Source: Candidatus Omnitrophota bacterium (GTDB lineage Bacteria; Hinthialibacterota; Hinthialibacteria; OLB16). From it: a DNA stretch of 64,000 bases. The stretch spans positions 62,001 to 126,000 of the forward strand of contig JACKFH010000001.1 of NCBI GenBank assembly GCA_020632575.1, in the 5' to 3' direction. Shown piece after piece: positions 57,282 through 64,000 of this stretch (position 1 is its first letter; each line of letters opens with the position of its first letter). The notes below the pieces were generated by a model. That model was not told the origin of the DNA, searched no databases, and was given only the letters and a program-made list of their open reading frames with translations. A program made the translations under genes and the position numbers.

Positions 57282-57391
57282 GACTCTGGCCATGAAGTAC
57301 GAGAACGGATCGTCGAACAACGCCGGGATTGTGGCTGACGAGGCGGCAGTGGCCGCTTCTATCGGACTGGGGAAGACCTACGATTCGGCGG
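57282..57391 (+). repeat. Repeat A, copy 2
   Basis: Second copy, from GACTCTGGCCATGAAGTACG, ten bases after the antitoxin stop. It differs from copy 1 by scattered substitutions and a small indel. Confidence 0.8.
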
Positions 57392-57452
57392 TGAAATTGA
57401 GGGAATTCTCCGGTAGAATGAGGTCGAGTGAGAATTTTGGAGGACAAGAGCC

Positions 57453-57674
57453 ATGAATCCGTTGACCGTCCGGTCCCGTATCAAATCTCTTGAGACTCAA
57501 ATTAGCGTTTTGAAAGCGCAGATCGCGAGTCCGCAATCCTCGGGAAAAGTCACGTTTTCCTTCGGTCAGATCTATGGCCGGTTGTCGGGCGTCGCTTCCT
57601 CGACCGATGAGGAGATCGAGGAGGCGAAATACCGTTCGCCGGAACTCGAAGCGAGTGGTGAGTTCTCCGCATGA
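57453..57674 (+). CDS. Antitoxin-like protein, TA module 2
   Basis: 73 residues, GGAGG nine bases before the ATG. The N-terminal SRIKSLETQISVLKAQI is a coiled-coil-like helix, then FSFGQIYGRLSGVASSTDEEIEEAKY. Small acidic antitoxin partner by position; it overlaps the PIN toxin start (ATGA). Confidence 0.75.
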   Translation: MNPLTVRSRIKSLETQISVLKAQIASPQSSGKVTFSFGQIYGRLSGVASSTDEEIEEAKYRSPELEASGEFSA

Positions 57675-58060
57675 TTCATGTGATCGACACGCACCCGCTT
57701 GTCTGGTTCCTTGAAGCCAATCCGAAACTGAGCGAGAGCGTTCGAGGAACCCTTTCCGATCCGGCCACCCAGATCGTGATCCCCATGATTGTCTTGGCCG
57801 AGATCGTTTACCTCTATGACAAAAAGAGGATCAAGACCGCTGCCGATGAAGTGAAGGAGTTGGTTGGCCGGTGCGATAACTGCACTCTCTATCCCCTCGA
57901 CGAGGCTGTCATCGAAAGAATTCCCACCGGGCTGGATATCCATGATGGGCTGATCGTGGCAACCGCTCTGGTTTTCCAAGAGACCCTTGGCGAAGAGGTT
58001 AGCGTTGTGACTAAGGATCGTGAGATCACCGAATCGAATTTGGTGCGAGTAGAATGGTGA
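57671..58060 (+). CDS. PIN-domain toxin, TA module 2
   Basis: 129 residues. MIHVIDTHPLVWFLEANPKL carries the first PIN Asp; IPMIVLAEIVYLYDK and IHDGLIVATALVFQ (acidic residues) and VVTKDREI complete the site. It belongs to the VapC group with the DTHPLVW start and is not closely similar to modules 1 or 3. The stop overlaps the start of the open frame that contains repeat B. Confidence 0.88.
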   Translation: MIHVIDTHPLVWFLEANPKLSESVRGTLSDPATQIVIPMIVLAEIVYLYDKKRIKTAADEVKELVGRCDNCTLYPLDEAVIERIPTGLDIHDGLIVATALVFQETLGEEVSVVTKDREITESNLVRVEW

Positions 58061-58131
58061 CATCGTCCATTGCCGATCATAGACGCGGCGGGAGCGGGAC
58101 GACCCAGGGCGACCTGCTCCAGGGGCAGCAA

Positions 58132-58219
58132 TTCGTGTACGACGGCCTCACGCTCTACCGTGTGGACCAAATTTACGACGACGACAGCAACGGCCTCTCG
58201 GACACCGACGAATGGCGAG
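58132..58219 (+). repeat. Repeat B, copy 1 (RHS-like coding remnant)
   Basis: It encodes FVYDGLTLYRVDQIYDDDSN and on to GLSDTDEWR, in a frame whose ATG overlaps the stop of toxin 2. YDGL..YRVD resembles RHS/YD-repeat proteins. The same stretch recurs at 58987-59077. The frame closes soon after, so it is likely a fragment. Confidence 0.7.
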
Positions 58220-58347
58220 TCTGGTGGGAGAACACGACCATGCCCGCCCTGCTCGGCGGCCTCCTCGCCAAACGAGATTCTTCAATCATCGGTGACGCCA
58301 AATCCTTTATGAGGTAAGATAAGGGTTCAGGCGAAAGGAGAGAGGGA

Positions 58348-58566
58348 ATGACCAATTCGATGACTGTCAACTTACCCGATGATGTCCTGAACGAAATCAA
58401 TCGAGTCGCGGAATCGGAGGGCCTCACTCCCAACGACATCGTTTGCCAATCTTTGCGCGATTTTCTCTTCGTTCGAAAGTTCCGATCCATCCGCAAGCAG
58501 ATGGTCCCCAAGGCCCAGGAACAGGGCATTCAGACCGATGAGGACGTGTTCGACAGAGTCTCATGA
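58348..58566 (+). CDS. Ribbon-helix-helix antitoxin, TA module 3
   Basis: 72 residues, AAAGGAGAG before the ATG. MTVNLPDDVLNEINRVAESEGLTPNDIVCQSLRDFLFVRKF is a CopG/MetJ-type RHH DNA-binding unit, which normally represses its own operon. The tail MVPKAQEQGIQTDEDVFDRVS would contact the toxin. ATGA overlap with the toxin gene. Confidence 0.88.
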   Translation: MTNSMTVNLPDDVLNEINRVAESEGLTPNDIVCQSLRDFLFVRKFRSIRKQMVPKAQEQGIQTDEDVFDRVS

Positions 58567-58970
58567 GGCTGGTTCTGGACACCAATGTCCTGATCGCGGC
58601 TTTTATCTCGGAGGGCGTCTGCCACGAATTGTTGGAGCACTGCTTCCTCAAACACGAAGAGATCCTTTCCTATCGAATCCTGGAGGAGCTGGACGAAACC
58701 CTTCAAAAGAAATTCAAATTTTCAAATCAAGAGTCCGACCAAACTCTTGAACTCATTAGATCGAGGGCCATACTGGTGGAACCGAAACCGCTTCCGAAGG
58801 AGGTCTGTCGGGATAGTGACGACGATTGGGTCCTTGCCACTGGGACGGCGGGTGGTTGTCAAGCAATTGTGAGCGGTGATAAGGACCTCCTTGTCATCGG
58901 GGAGTTTGAGGGAATGAGGATTGTCAGACCCTCCGAGTTCCATGAGTTGGAAAATGAATCTAATGAGTAG
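58563..58970 (+). CDS. PIN-domain toxin, TA module 3
   Basis: 135 residues. MRLVLDTNVLIAAFISEG (first Asp), SYRILEELDETLQKKF and DDWVLATGTAGGCQAIVSGDKDLL, then GMRIVRPSEF: the complete PIN_3 pattern of the family called toxin component, PIN family. It is coupled to its RHH antitoxin. It is the third distinct PIN type in 2.4 kb. An ATG overlapping its stop opens the frame of repeat B copy 2. Confidence 0.9.
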   Translation: MRLVLDTNVLIAAFISEGVCHELLEHCFLKHEEILSYRILEELDETLQKKFKFSNQESDQTLELIRSRAILVEPKPLPKEVCRDSDDDWVLATGTAGGCQAIVSGDKDLLVIGEFEGMRIVRPSEFHELENESNE

Positions 58971-58986
58971 CGCAAGAGACAAGCGG

Positions 58987-59077
58987 TTCGTGTACGACGG
59001 CCTCACGCCCTACCGGGTGGACCAGATTTACGACGACGATGACAGCAATGGCCTTTCGGACACCGACGAATGGCGAG
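58987..59077 (+). repeat. Repeat B, copy 2 (RHS-like coding remnant)
   Basis: 91 bases encoding FVYDGLTPYRVDQIYDDDDS and on to TDEWR. It is one Asp codon longer than copy 1, so the indel keeps the frame. It ends 73 bases before the tRNA gene. Confidence 0.7.
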
Positions 59078-59149
59078 ATGTGGATTCCCTCGGACTCCCC
59101 CTGGACCTTGAATCGGCGGGGGGTTTCCCTTACATTTCGTAACGCCGGT

Positions 59150-59225
59150 GGGGCTGTAGCTCAGCTGGAAGAGCGTCGCGTTCGCAATGCGAAGGTCAGG
59201 GGTTCGATCCCCCTCAGCTCCACCA
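59150..59225 (+). tRNA. tRNA-Ala(CGC), CCA encoded
   Basis: 76 bases. Acceptor GGGGCTG pairs with CAGCTCC (one G-T pair). The anticodon stem TCGCG/TGCGA holds loop TTCGCAA, anticodon CGC, reading GCG (Ala). The T-arm AGGGG-TTCGATC-CCCCT is perfect, and the 3' ACCA is encoded. It lies at the right end of the toxin-antitoxin zone; tRNA genes are common integration sites. Confidence 0.97.
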
Positions 59226-59429
59226 TGTCCACTTGTTCCGGGCTTTCGACCCTTGTCTGGGAAAGGCAATCCTAGTAGCCTGCGAGATGGATGGCATGTG
59301 ACTCGGTGAAAAGCCCTTTGTGAATTTCCCTCAAGAAACACCCCAAATTCGCTTACCTTTTTACTAAGCCCGCTTGCACTTTTTTATAACCGAAAGCCCC
59401 TGAGCGCTTTCAAAACGGAGGATATTCTA

Positions 59430-60470
59430 GTGAAACCGAATAATTGTTTCTTTTCCGCGAATCAACCATTGGGAGTCTGGATCCTGGGCTTTCTTTGCGC
59501 CTGTCTTTTCGTCCTGAGTGGGGCGAGTCAAGCGGCCGACCCCGCGGATTCAGGATCGAAACCGACTCAACAAGGAGAGAACAGGATGAACCCAAGCACT
59601 GTGATAGCGACTGTGAACGACGAGCCCGTGACGGTTGGCGATGTGAACCAAGAGATGAGCATGATGCTGAGCCGAATGAGCTCTCAGCCCCTCCCGCCGC
59701 AGGCGATCGAGCAGTTGCGACCCCAGTTGGAGCCCCAGGCCTTCAACCAGATCGTGTTGAAGATCGAATTGAAATCCTACGCCGACGCCAACGGAGTTTC
59801 CGTTCCCGACGCTTCATTGGATCATGAGATCGACCAAGTCCAATCGCAATTCCCCAACAAGGAGATGTTCGAACAGGCCCTTTCCCAGCAGGGAATGACC
59901 ATGGACGCGCTGAAAGATCAGATCGAACGGCAGATGCTGGTCTCCTCGGCGGTGGACCACTATCTCGGGACTCTCCCCGATCCTTCCGAGGACACCCTGA
60001 AGACTTATTACGATGAGCATCTGGATGACTATGCCTCCGACGAAACAGTCGCCGCGAGCCATATCCTGATCGGATTCGATCAGGGAGACACCGACGAAGC
60101 CAAGGCCGCGAAGAAGGAAGAGGCGGAGGAAATCCGTAAAGAACTGGTTGGCGGCGCCGATTTCGCCACCCTGGCGAAAGAGCACTCGAGCTGCCCCTCC
60201 AAAGAAAAGGGCGGATCGCTCGGCGAGTTCGGAAAAGGGCAGATGGTTCCTCCCTTCGAGGAGGCCGCCTTCGCGCTCGAGCCCGGCGAGATCAGCGATG
60301 TGGTCGAAACCCAGTTCGGGTACCATGTCATCAAGGTGAGCGAGCACAACACCGGCGAGACCCCCTCATTTGAGGAGGCCAAGGACGATGTCAAGAAAGC
60401 GGTCAACGAGGAGAAACTCGAGGACTGGTTCCAAGGTCTAATCGCCGACGCCAAGATCGAAAAGAACTGA
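59430..60470 (+). CDS. PpiC/SurA-type periplasmic peptidyl-prolyl isomerase
   Basis: 346 residues, GTG start with GGAGG eight bases before it. There is a hydrophobic export segment (LGVWILGFLCACLFVLSGAS), then the SurA_N helical region (VNDEPVTVGDVNQEM to LVSSAVDHYLGTL). The parvulin domain follows (about 207-300): ASHILIGFDQ, ADFATLAKEHSSCPSKEKGGSLGEFGKGQMVPPFEEAAF and TQFGYHVIKVSE, with the His and aromatic residues of the site. It helps fold outer-membrane or secreted proteins, which fits the many beta-rich exported proteins in the window. A strong terminator follows. Confidence 0.94.
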   Translation: MKPNNCFFSANQPLGVWILGFLCACLFVLSGASQAADPADSGSKPTQQGENRMNPSTVIATVNDEPVTVGDVNQEMSMMLSRMSSQPLPPQAIEQLRPQLEPQAFNQIVLKIELKSYADANGVSVPDASLDHEIDQVQSQFPNKEMFEQALSQQGMTMDALKDQIERQMLVSSAVDHYLGTLPDPSEDTLKTYYDEHLDDYASDETVAASHILIGFDQGDTDEAKAAKKEEAEEIRKELVGGADFATLAKEHSSCPSKEKGGSLGEFGKGQMVPPFEEAAFALEPGEISDVVETQFGYHVIKVSEHNTGETPSFEEAKDDVKKAVNEEKLEDWFQGLIADAKIEKN

Positions 60471-60518
60471 ATCGATCCTCGCAAATAATCGCCTTTGATC
60501 TAATAGCAGGTCAACAAA

Positions 60519-60555
60519 AAAGGGCGATGCCTTTAATGAGGCATCGCCCTTCTTC
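60519..60555. terminator. Bidirectional terminator
   Basis: AAAGGGCGATGCC pairs with GGCATCGCCCTT around TTTAATGA. A-run on the left, T-rich on the right, so it can stop both ppiC (plus) and the SnoaL-like gene (minus), which converge here. Confidence 0.9.
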
Positions 60556-60575
60556 ATTTGATTTGGAATTTGAGG

Positions 60576-61505
60576 TTACTGACCCTGCCCCTGATCCGGT
60601 TGACCGTCGGATTGAGGAGCTCGGTAAACCACCGTTTCCTTGACATTTGGGAGCGGATCGCCATCGAGGGTCCGATCGGTCGCCTCGAAAGTCATCTGGT
60701 TGGCGTCGACAAAGGTGAGGATGAGCTTTTCATGAATCACCTTTTCGCTAGGAAGGGTCGTTTTCGAATCGACCACCCAGCTTTTCCCTTCTTGCGACCA
60801 AGTCCCCTCGCCATACCCTCCATTGGAATCGAAGAGCCAGGATCGGATTTTCTTTTCAACTGGGTCCCACCCGATCCACTGAGTCGCGCTGATCACCGGC
60901 TTTTCACCCGCGAATGAGTTCAGGTTGCGAATCAGGAAGTTGCGATTCCTTGACCAATTGCAGCTGCTCTGCATGACCACTCCATCGCGCTCCTCATCGG
61001 TCCATTCGCCCACCAGCCACTCGAGCCCGCGAAGGTATTGATAGTTGGTCGGTTCGAAAGCGATCGCGTCGCGCACGCTCTTGACCTGCCACCGATCTCC
61101 TTCGTGGACATGGATGGCGGTGTACCGAATGTTCCGGGGTTCGCTATCGGGGCCATCGATGACCTCGCGAATGCCATCCTCGACGGCGACATCGTCACTG
61201 GCCATGGTCAGTGAAAGCAGGCTGATCTGCATCGAGGACTCGGGATGCATGAGGAAGTAATTCTCGTACTCTTTCTGGATCGTCTCACGACCGGTCACCA
61301 TACGACCCGTCATGTCGACATAATTGCAGTCCTCAGTCCAGGTTCCCGCTAGTTTTTCGGCGTTGTGTTCGTTGAACGCATCGACATAACCCTCGATGAC
61401 CGCTTGGATTTTCGCTTTGTCCTCATCGCTTGGCGACACTTGGGCGAAGGACTGAACGGTCAAACATAGAACGAGGATCGTGGTTGCCACATGGGTGATT
61501 TTCAT
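60576..61505 (-). CDS. Secreted SgcJ/SnoaL-like domain protein
   Basis: 309 residues with signal peptide MKITHVATTILVLCLTVQSFA. The first half (AVIEGYVDAFNEHNAEKLAGTW...DCNYVDMTGRMVTGRETIQ...GDRWQVKSVRDA) is an SnoaL-2/DUF4440 cone. The second half (RGLEWLVGEWTDEERDGVVMQ to WIGWDPVEKKIRSWLFDSNGGYGEG) resembles DUF1579-like lipocalin proteins. Two-domain proteins of this type are common in Planctomycetes, with no known function. GGAGGGACATTC lies before the ATG. Confidence 0.85.
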   Translation of the reverse strand: MKITHVATTILVLCLTVQSFAQVSPSDEDKAKIQAVIEGYVDAFNEHNAEKLAGTWTEDCNYVDMTGRMVTGRETIQKEYENYFLMHPESSMQISLLSLTMASDDVAVEDGIREVIDGPDSEPRNIRYTAIHVHEGDRWQVKSVRDAIAFEPTNYQYLRGLEWLVGEWTDEERDGVVMQSSCNWSRNRNFLIRNLNSFAGEKPVISATQWIGWDPVEKKIRSWLFDSNGGYGEGTWSQEGKSWVVDSKTTLPSEKVIHEKLILTFVDANQMTFEATDRTLDGDPLPNVKETVVYRAPQSDGQPDQGQGQ

Positions 61506-61572
61506 GAATGTCCCTCCAAAGTTTTAATTTCTTTTAGATTGTGATTTGCATTATGAAAACGGATTCCAGATG

Positions 61573-61602
61573 TTCCGCCGGTCGTAATTTCGACCGGCGG
61601 AA
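61573..61602. repeat. 12-bp hairpin between two minus-strand genes
   Basis: TTCCGCCGGTCG, loop TAATTT, CGACCGGCGGAA, with no T-run. A second small hairpin (CCGCTTTAAGAGCGG) follows near 61637. Hairpin type as in the arrays. It may end or protect the message of the next gene upstream (61656-62315). Confidence 0.65.
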
Positions 61603-61655
61603 ACTTGGATATTGGTTGCCTCGAGTGAGTCGAACCCGCTTTAAGAGCGGCGAGG

Positions 61656-62315
61656 TCACTGCTTCTTGAGCGGAGGGGGCGACTTGACCGGCGCCTTGCC
61701 TTCCGGTTCGGTTTTGGACCCTACCTCCGATCCGCCACTCTTGCTCTTTAGCGTGACATGCGAGTCGGTGTGGGTGTTGCCCCAGATGTCCTGGGAGGTC
61801 ACCTTGTCCACAGTGGTGCTATGCGGGCGTCCATCCGCCCCGATCCATGAGGTGTGTTCCTGCTCTCTCCAGGTTCCATCAGGACCGTAGGTGCGGGTCA
61901 CCGTGGTCTGGGGACGAGTAACGGCCTGATTTCTCCCGGGGGAGTAATACGAGGCGCGTCGGTCCTCCACCGTGGTGTCGCTGTGGTAGGTCCCATCGGG
62001 AGCGTAGTAGCCCCGGTCGACGACATCCCGGCGAACCACCGGGTTGGGGTTGTAGCGCGGGTAGTAGGAATAGTTGTACGACGGGTAGTACTGAACCGGA
62101 GGGGGAGCGGTGTACACCGGCGCGGGTCGGTAATACTGCCTCGGGGCGGTGTCGATGCGAATATGGCTGTCATCGTCATGGTACGAAAACCCTGCTCCGC
62201 CGGGGTTCAAATAGAACCCCCAATCCCCATCCGCAAAAGCGGGAATGGCCATGAAACCAAAGACTCCCAGGCAAACGAAAAATCTTTTGATGTCTGGTCG
62301 ATTACGATTAATCAT
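61656..62315 (-). CDS. Secreted Tyr/Pro-rich protein, family member B
   Basis: 219 residues with signal peptide (FFVCLGVFGFMAIPAFA) followed by DGDWGFYLNPGGAG. A Tyr/Pro tract (QYYRPAPVYTAPPPVQYYPS, YNYSYYPRYNPN) replaces the Tyr/His tract of member A at 40312-40905. The shared C-terminal core is DTTVEDRRASYYSPGRNQAVT, TSWIGADGRPHSTTVDKVTS and GNTHTDSHVTLKSK, and a Pro/Lys tail ends it. No match to a named family. The two copies, 21 kb apart in opposite orientation, indicate selection to keep both. Confidence 0.75.
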   Translation of the reverse strand: MINRNRPDIKRFFVCLGVFGFMAIPAFADGDWGFYLNPGGAGFSYHDDDSHIRIDTAPRQYYRPAPVYTAPPPVQYYPSYNYSYYPRYNPNPVVRRDVVDRGYYAPDGTYHSDTTVEDRRASYYSPGRNQAVTRPQTTVTRTYGPDGTWREQEHTSWIGADGRPHSTTVDKVTSQDIWGNTHTDSHVTLKSKSGGSEVGSKTEPEGKAPVKSPPPLKKQ

Positions 62316-62460
62316 TCTAAGACTCCTTTATCAAGAATTGCACTTAATCAGTTTCTGTTTCTCATCAAAACACGGAAAAATTCTCTCCAAGAGTGAACTC
62401 TCCCCTAACTTAACGATCCGTGAGGCGAAAATTTACTCTCCGGAAAAATAATACCTCTTT

Positions 62461-63672
62461 TCACCGATTCTCTATCCGATTCGGCCCACTGGTCAGCCCC
62501 CAATCCTTGAGCAAGATCAGTAGATCTTCCTCATCCACTCTCCCATTGCCATCGATATCCGTTGTGAAGGGGGTTCGGGTTGGAGTCAACGTGGGTGTCG
62601 ATGAATTCGTATGGGTTGGGGTCACGGTGGGGGTCCGTGTTGGCGTGGAAGTGGGCGTATATGTGTGGGAGGGTGTAAAAGTCTCGGTGACCGTGGGCAG
62701 AGGTTGGCTAACAATGCGAGTGTAAAAGTCGTTCAGCGTCCGGGTCAGTGTGTTGGAGCCGTATTCAGGGATCGATTGGGAGGGAATCGCCAGCCAACTT
62801 TGGATATCGTATTCGTCGGGCTGCCCACGGACTTGGCGGTAGGCCTCTCCCTGTGCCAGTGTGCGCTCATACCAATCGCGGTCTTCGGTTGAGAGCGGTC
62901 GGTCGGCGGCCCAATAGATGAGACTGAACGGGAGGCCGCGTGCCTTGCAGAAATCCTCCAGGACCTTGACCTGGCTCCATCGCCCATCCGAGGGAAACCG
63001 TCGCCAGTCCGGGTCGACGCAAAAGAAATCGAGACCTCTGACACCGAGTTGAGCGCACTTGTTATCGAGTTCGACAATCCAGTTCTCCAAATCGATCCGG
63101 CTCACACTGGGGTAGGGCTCGATGCTGCCAACCGCGATATCCGGGTAGTTCAAACGGATCAGCCGGATCCAGTCGGCGACCTGTTCCACCGCATACTCCC
63201 GATTTCCCAATCCAAAATTCAGCGCTTTGAAATAGGGTTCATCCATGCAGAAAGCGTCGATCTTGGCCCCCAGAGAGAGGAATCGATCCCAGAGGGGGTG
63301 GATCGCATCGAAACAGGCTTGACCGGTCGTGCACCATTCGTTTACCGCGCCGGTTTCGATGAAAAACTTCTTGTCCCATACCTGGATCATCGCGAACCAG
63401 TCGGTCAATTCCTGATCCGAGAATTGGTTGACACGGTGGTCGTAGTAGCCGATCGAATCGATTCTCGAACGGGCCAATTCCCACTGCTCGGGGTGCTCAA
63501 AAAGGTCTCGGAAGGCTTTCGAGTCGTTGTCAAATCCAGGTGGGGGGACCAGACGAACCTCTGGCGCTGAGCCGGAGGGGAGGACCGATTGGGCGTGGTT
63601 GGGACCGATTGCAGGAGCAAGGGCCCAAATGGAAAAAGCAAATCCAATCGAGCCGGAGAGTCGTATTCGCAC
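62461..63672 (-). CDS. Secreted protein with Thr-Pro linker and dockerin-like tail
   Basis: 403 residues with a signal peptide (GSIGFAFSIWALAPAIGP). The main domain (about 35-330) has alternating helix/strand sections with FFIETGAVNEWC, IDAFCMDEPYFKALNFGLG, VGSIEPYPSV, GLDFFCVDPDW and FSLIYWAADRPL. The acidic MDEP and VDPDW ends of strands are as in glycoside-hydrolase-type TIM barrels, but I cannot name the family. A Thr/Pro/Ser linker follows (TPTSTPTRTPTVTPTHTN), then DIDGNGRVDEEDLLILLKDW, one dockerin-like calcium loop. It is extracellular. Confidence 0.8.
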   Translation of the reverse strand: MRIRLSGSIGFAFSIWALAPAIGPNHAQSVLPSGSAPEVRLVPPPGFDNDSKAFRDLFEHPEQWELARSRIDSIGYYDHRVNQFSDQELTDWFAMIQVWDKKFFIETGAVNEWCTTGQACFDAIHPLWDRFLSLGAKIDAFCMDEPYFKALNFGLGNREYAVEQVADWIRLIRLNYPDIAVGSIEPYPSVSRIDLENWIVELDNKCAQLGVRGLDFFCVDPDWRRFPSDGRWSQVKVLEDFCKARGLPFSLIYWAADRPLSTEDRDWYERTLAQGEAYRQVRGQPDEYDIQSWLAIPSQSIPEYGSNTLTRTLNDFYTRIVSQPLPTVTETFTPSHTYTPTSTPTRTPTVTPTHTNSSTPTLTPTRTPFTTDIDGNGRVDEEDLLILLKDWGLTSGPNRIENR

Positions 63673-63704
63673 TTCAGAACAATCTTATCATCGGCGGGGA
63701 ATGT

Positions 63705-64000
63705 TTACAGACGCTCCAGGGTCGCGTGCAACCTTTCGATGATTGCCATGCTTTCGGAGTGAACCGCGGGGGTGGCGTCGGGGCCCATCGAATTCTCCTC
63801 GCCATATTGGGCCTTCTCCCGGTTGTAAGCGAAGGGCGGCTCGACATCCCACTGACTCTTTGGGACGAAGTATCCGAGCTCATCATTTGCGAGCCCAATG
63901 ATCATGTTGAGTTCCCCCTTCATTTGATCTCTGAGGGGCGGAACCTCGAGCGGTGGAAGATAGAAATCGCCCGCTTCCGGCGATTCGACCCCGCCATTCC
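63705..64000 (-). CDS. Neutral/alkaline ceramidase-like protein, C-terminal part
   Basis: The frame stays open to the window edge, so this is the 3' part only (98 codons plus stop). Read from the edge: EAGDFYLPPLEVPPLRDQM, then IIGLANDELGYFVPKSQWD, EPPFAYN, YGEENSMGPDATPAVHSESM. The GLANDE.GY..P..QWD segment is the end motif of the neutral/alkaline non-lysosomal ceramidase-type domain common in Planctomycetes. The active-site part lies outside the window. Confidence 0.8.
   Translation of the reverse strand, partial: NGGVESPEAGDFYLPPLEVPPLRDQMKGELNMIIGLANDELGYFVPKSQWDVEPPFAYNREKAQYGEENSMGPDATPAVHSESMAIIERLHATLERL

Noticed and set aside
56455..57391. Integron attC sites for repeat A
   Set aside because: No paired core sites or large imperfect stem are visible, and no integrase gene is in the window.
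59039..59341. Open frames across the tRNA region reading GAVAQLEERRVRNAKVRGS and, reversed, AEGDRTPDLRIANATLFQLS
   Set aside because: These are well-known false translations of tRNA sequences.

Overview
The window reads as chromosomal DNA from an uncultured-type, Gram-negative, probably aerobic heterotrophic bacterium. Several families here are typical of Planctomycetes and neighbouring candidate phyla: a PSCyt/DUF1549-DUF1553 plus DUF1501 pair, Tat-type Gfo/Idh/MocA dehydrogenases, a PVC-type haem-binding CxxCH protein, and pseudopilins with long non-classical C-terminal domains. Secreted beta-helix proteins with dockerin-like tails and Thr-Pro linkers also suggest the Hydrogenedentota or Sumerlaeota. 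The phylum cannot be fixed from this sequence. recA, tmk, a tRNA-Ala and a PpiC foldase mark it as chromosome rather than plasmid.

Layout. 1-901: decayed beta-helix gene. 1.2-7.3 kb: Bcp peroxiredoxin, then a PSCyt - DUF1501 - GT39-type operon. 7.5-11 kb: a lipoprotein and three tandem copies of a pseudopilin cassette. 11-18 kb: a CarH/LitR-like B12-fold regulator diverging from FAS1 - TspO - peroxiredoxin-like - DUF2867 SDR genes, a set that resembles light or singlet-oxygen response islands, and followed by a large orphan membrane protein. 18-29.4 kb: surface and catabolic genes (VCBS protein, phosphoesterase, methyltransferase, sugar isomerase with oxidoreductase, SGNH/haem fusion). 29.5-38.4 kb: a copper/silver-type efflux cluster (Cys/His-rich secreted protein, double metal-site protein, cusC, cusB, cusA). 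38.4-46 kb: ThDP decarboxylase, envelope stress-type proteins, a second Gfo/Idh/MocA enzyme and a beta-helix protein. 46-54 kb: a 1392-residue beta-helix/dockerin protein, GNAT, recA, a SprT-like metalloprotein and tmk. 54-59.2 kb: an accessory zone with a broken HicAB pair, an AT-rich ankyrin gene and three PIN-type toxin-antitoxin modules, each trailed by a short repeat, ending at tRNA-Ala. 59.4-64 kb: parvulin, SnoaL-like protein, a second member of an unnamed secreted family, a dockerin-bearing protein and the end of a ceramidase-like gene.

Intergenic DNA is rich in palindromic elements of at least three kinds: arrays of short hairpins whose stems differ from copy to copy while staying self-complementary, an element with inverted ends resembling CATTCCGAC...AGGAATCTG, and an element with ends GAATCATGGAA. 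Two copies of the last bracket most of the copper cluster.

The most promising leads are: (1) the regulator that keeps the Wx9EH motif of CarH but has Tyr where the cobalt-ligating His should be; (2) a palindrome shared by the bcp and FAS1 upstream regions; (3) the TA-plus-repeat cassettes next to tRNA-Ala; (4) the Cys/His-rich protein heading the cus cluster; (5) the pilin triplication that carries along fragments of the preceding lipoprotein gene.
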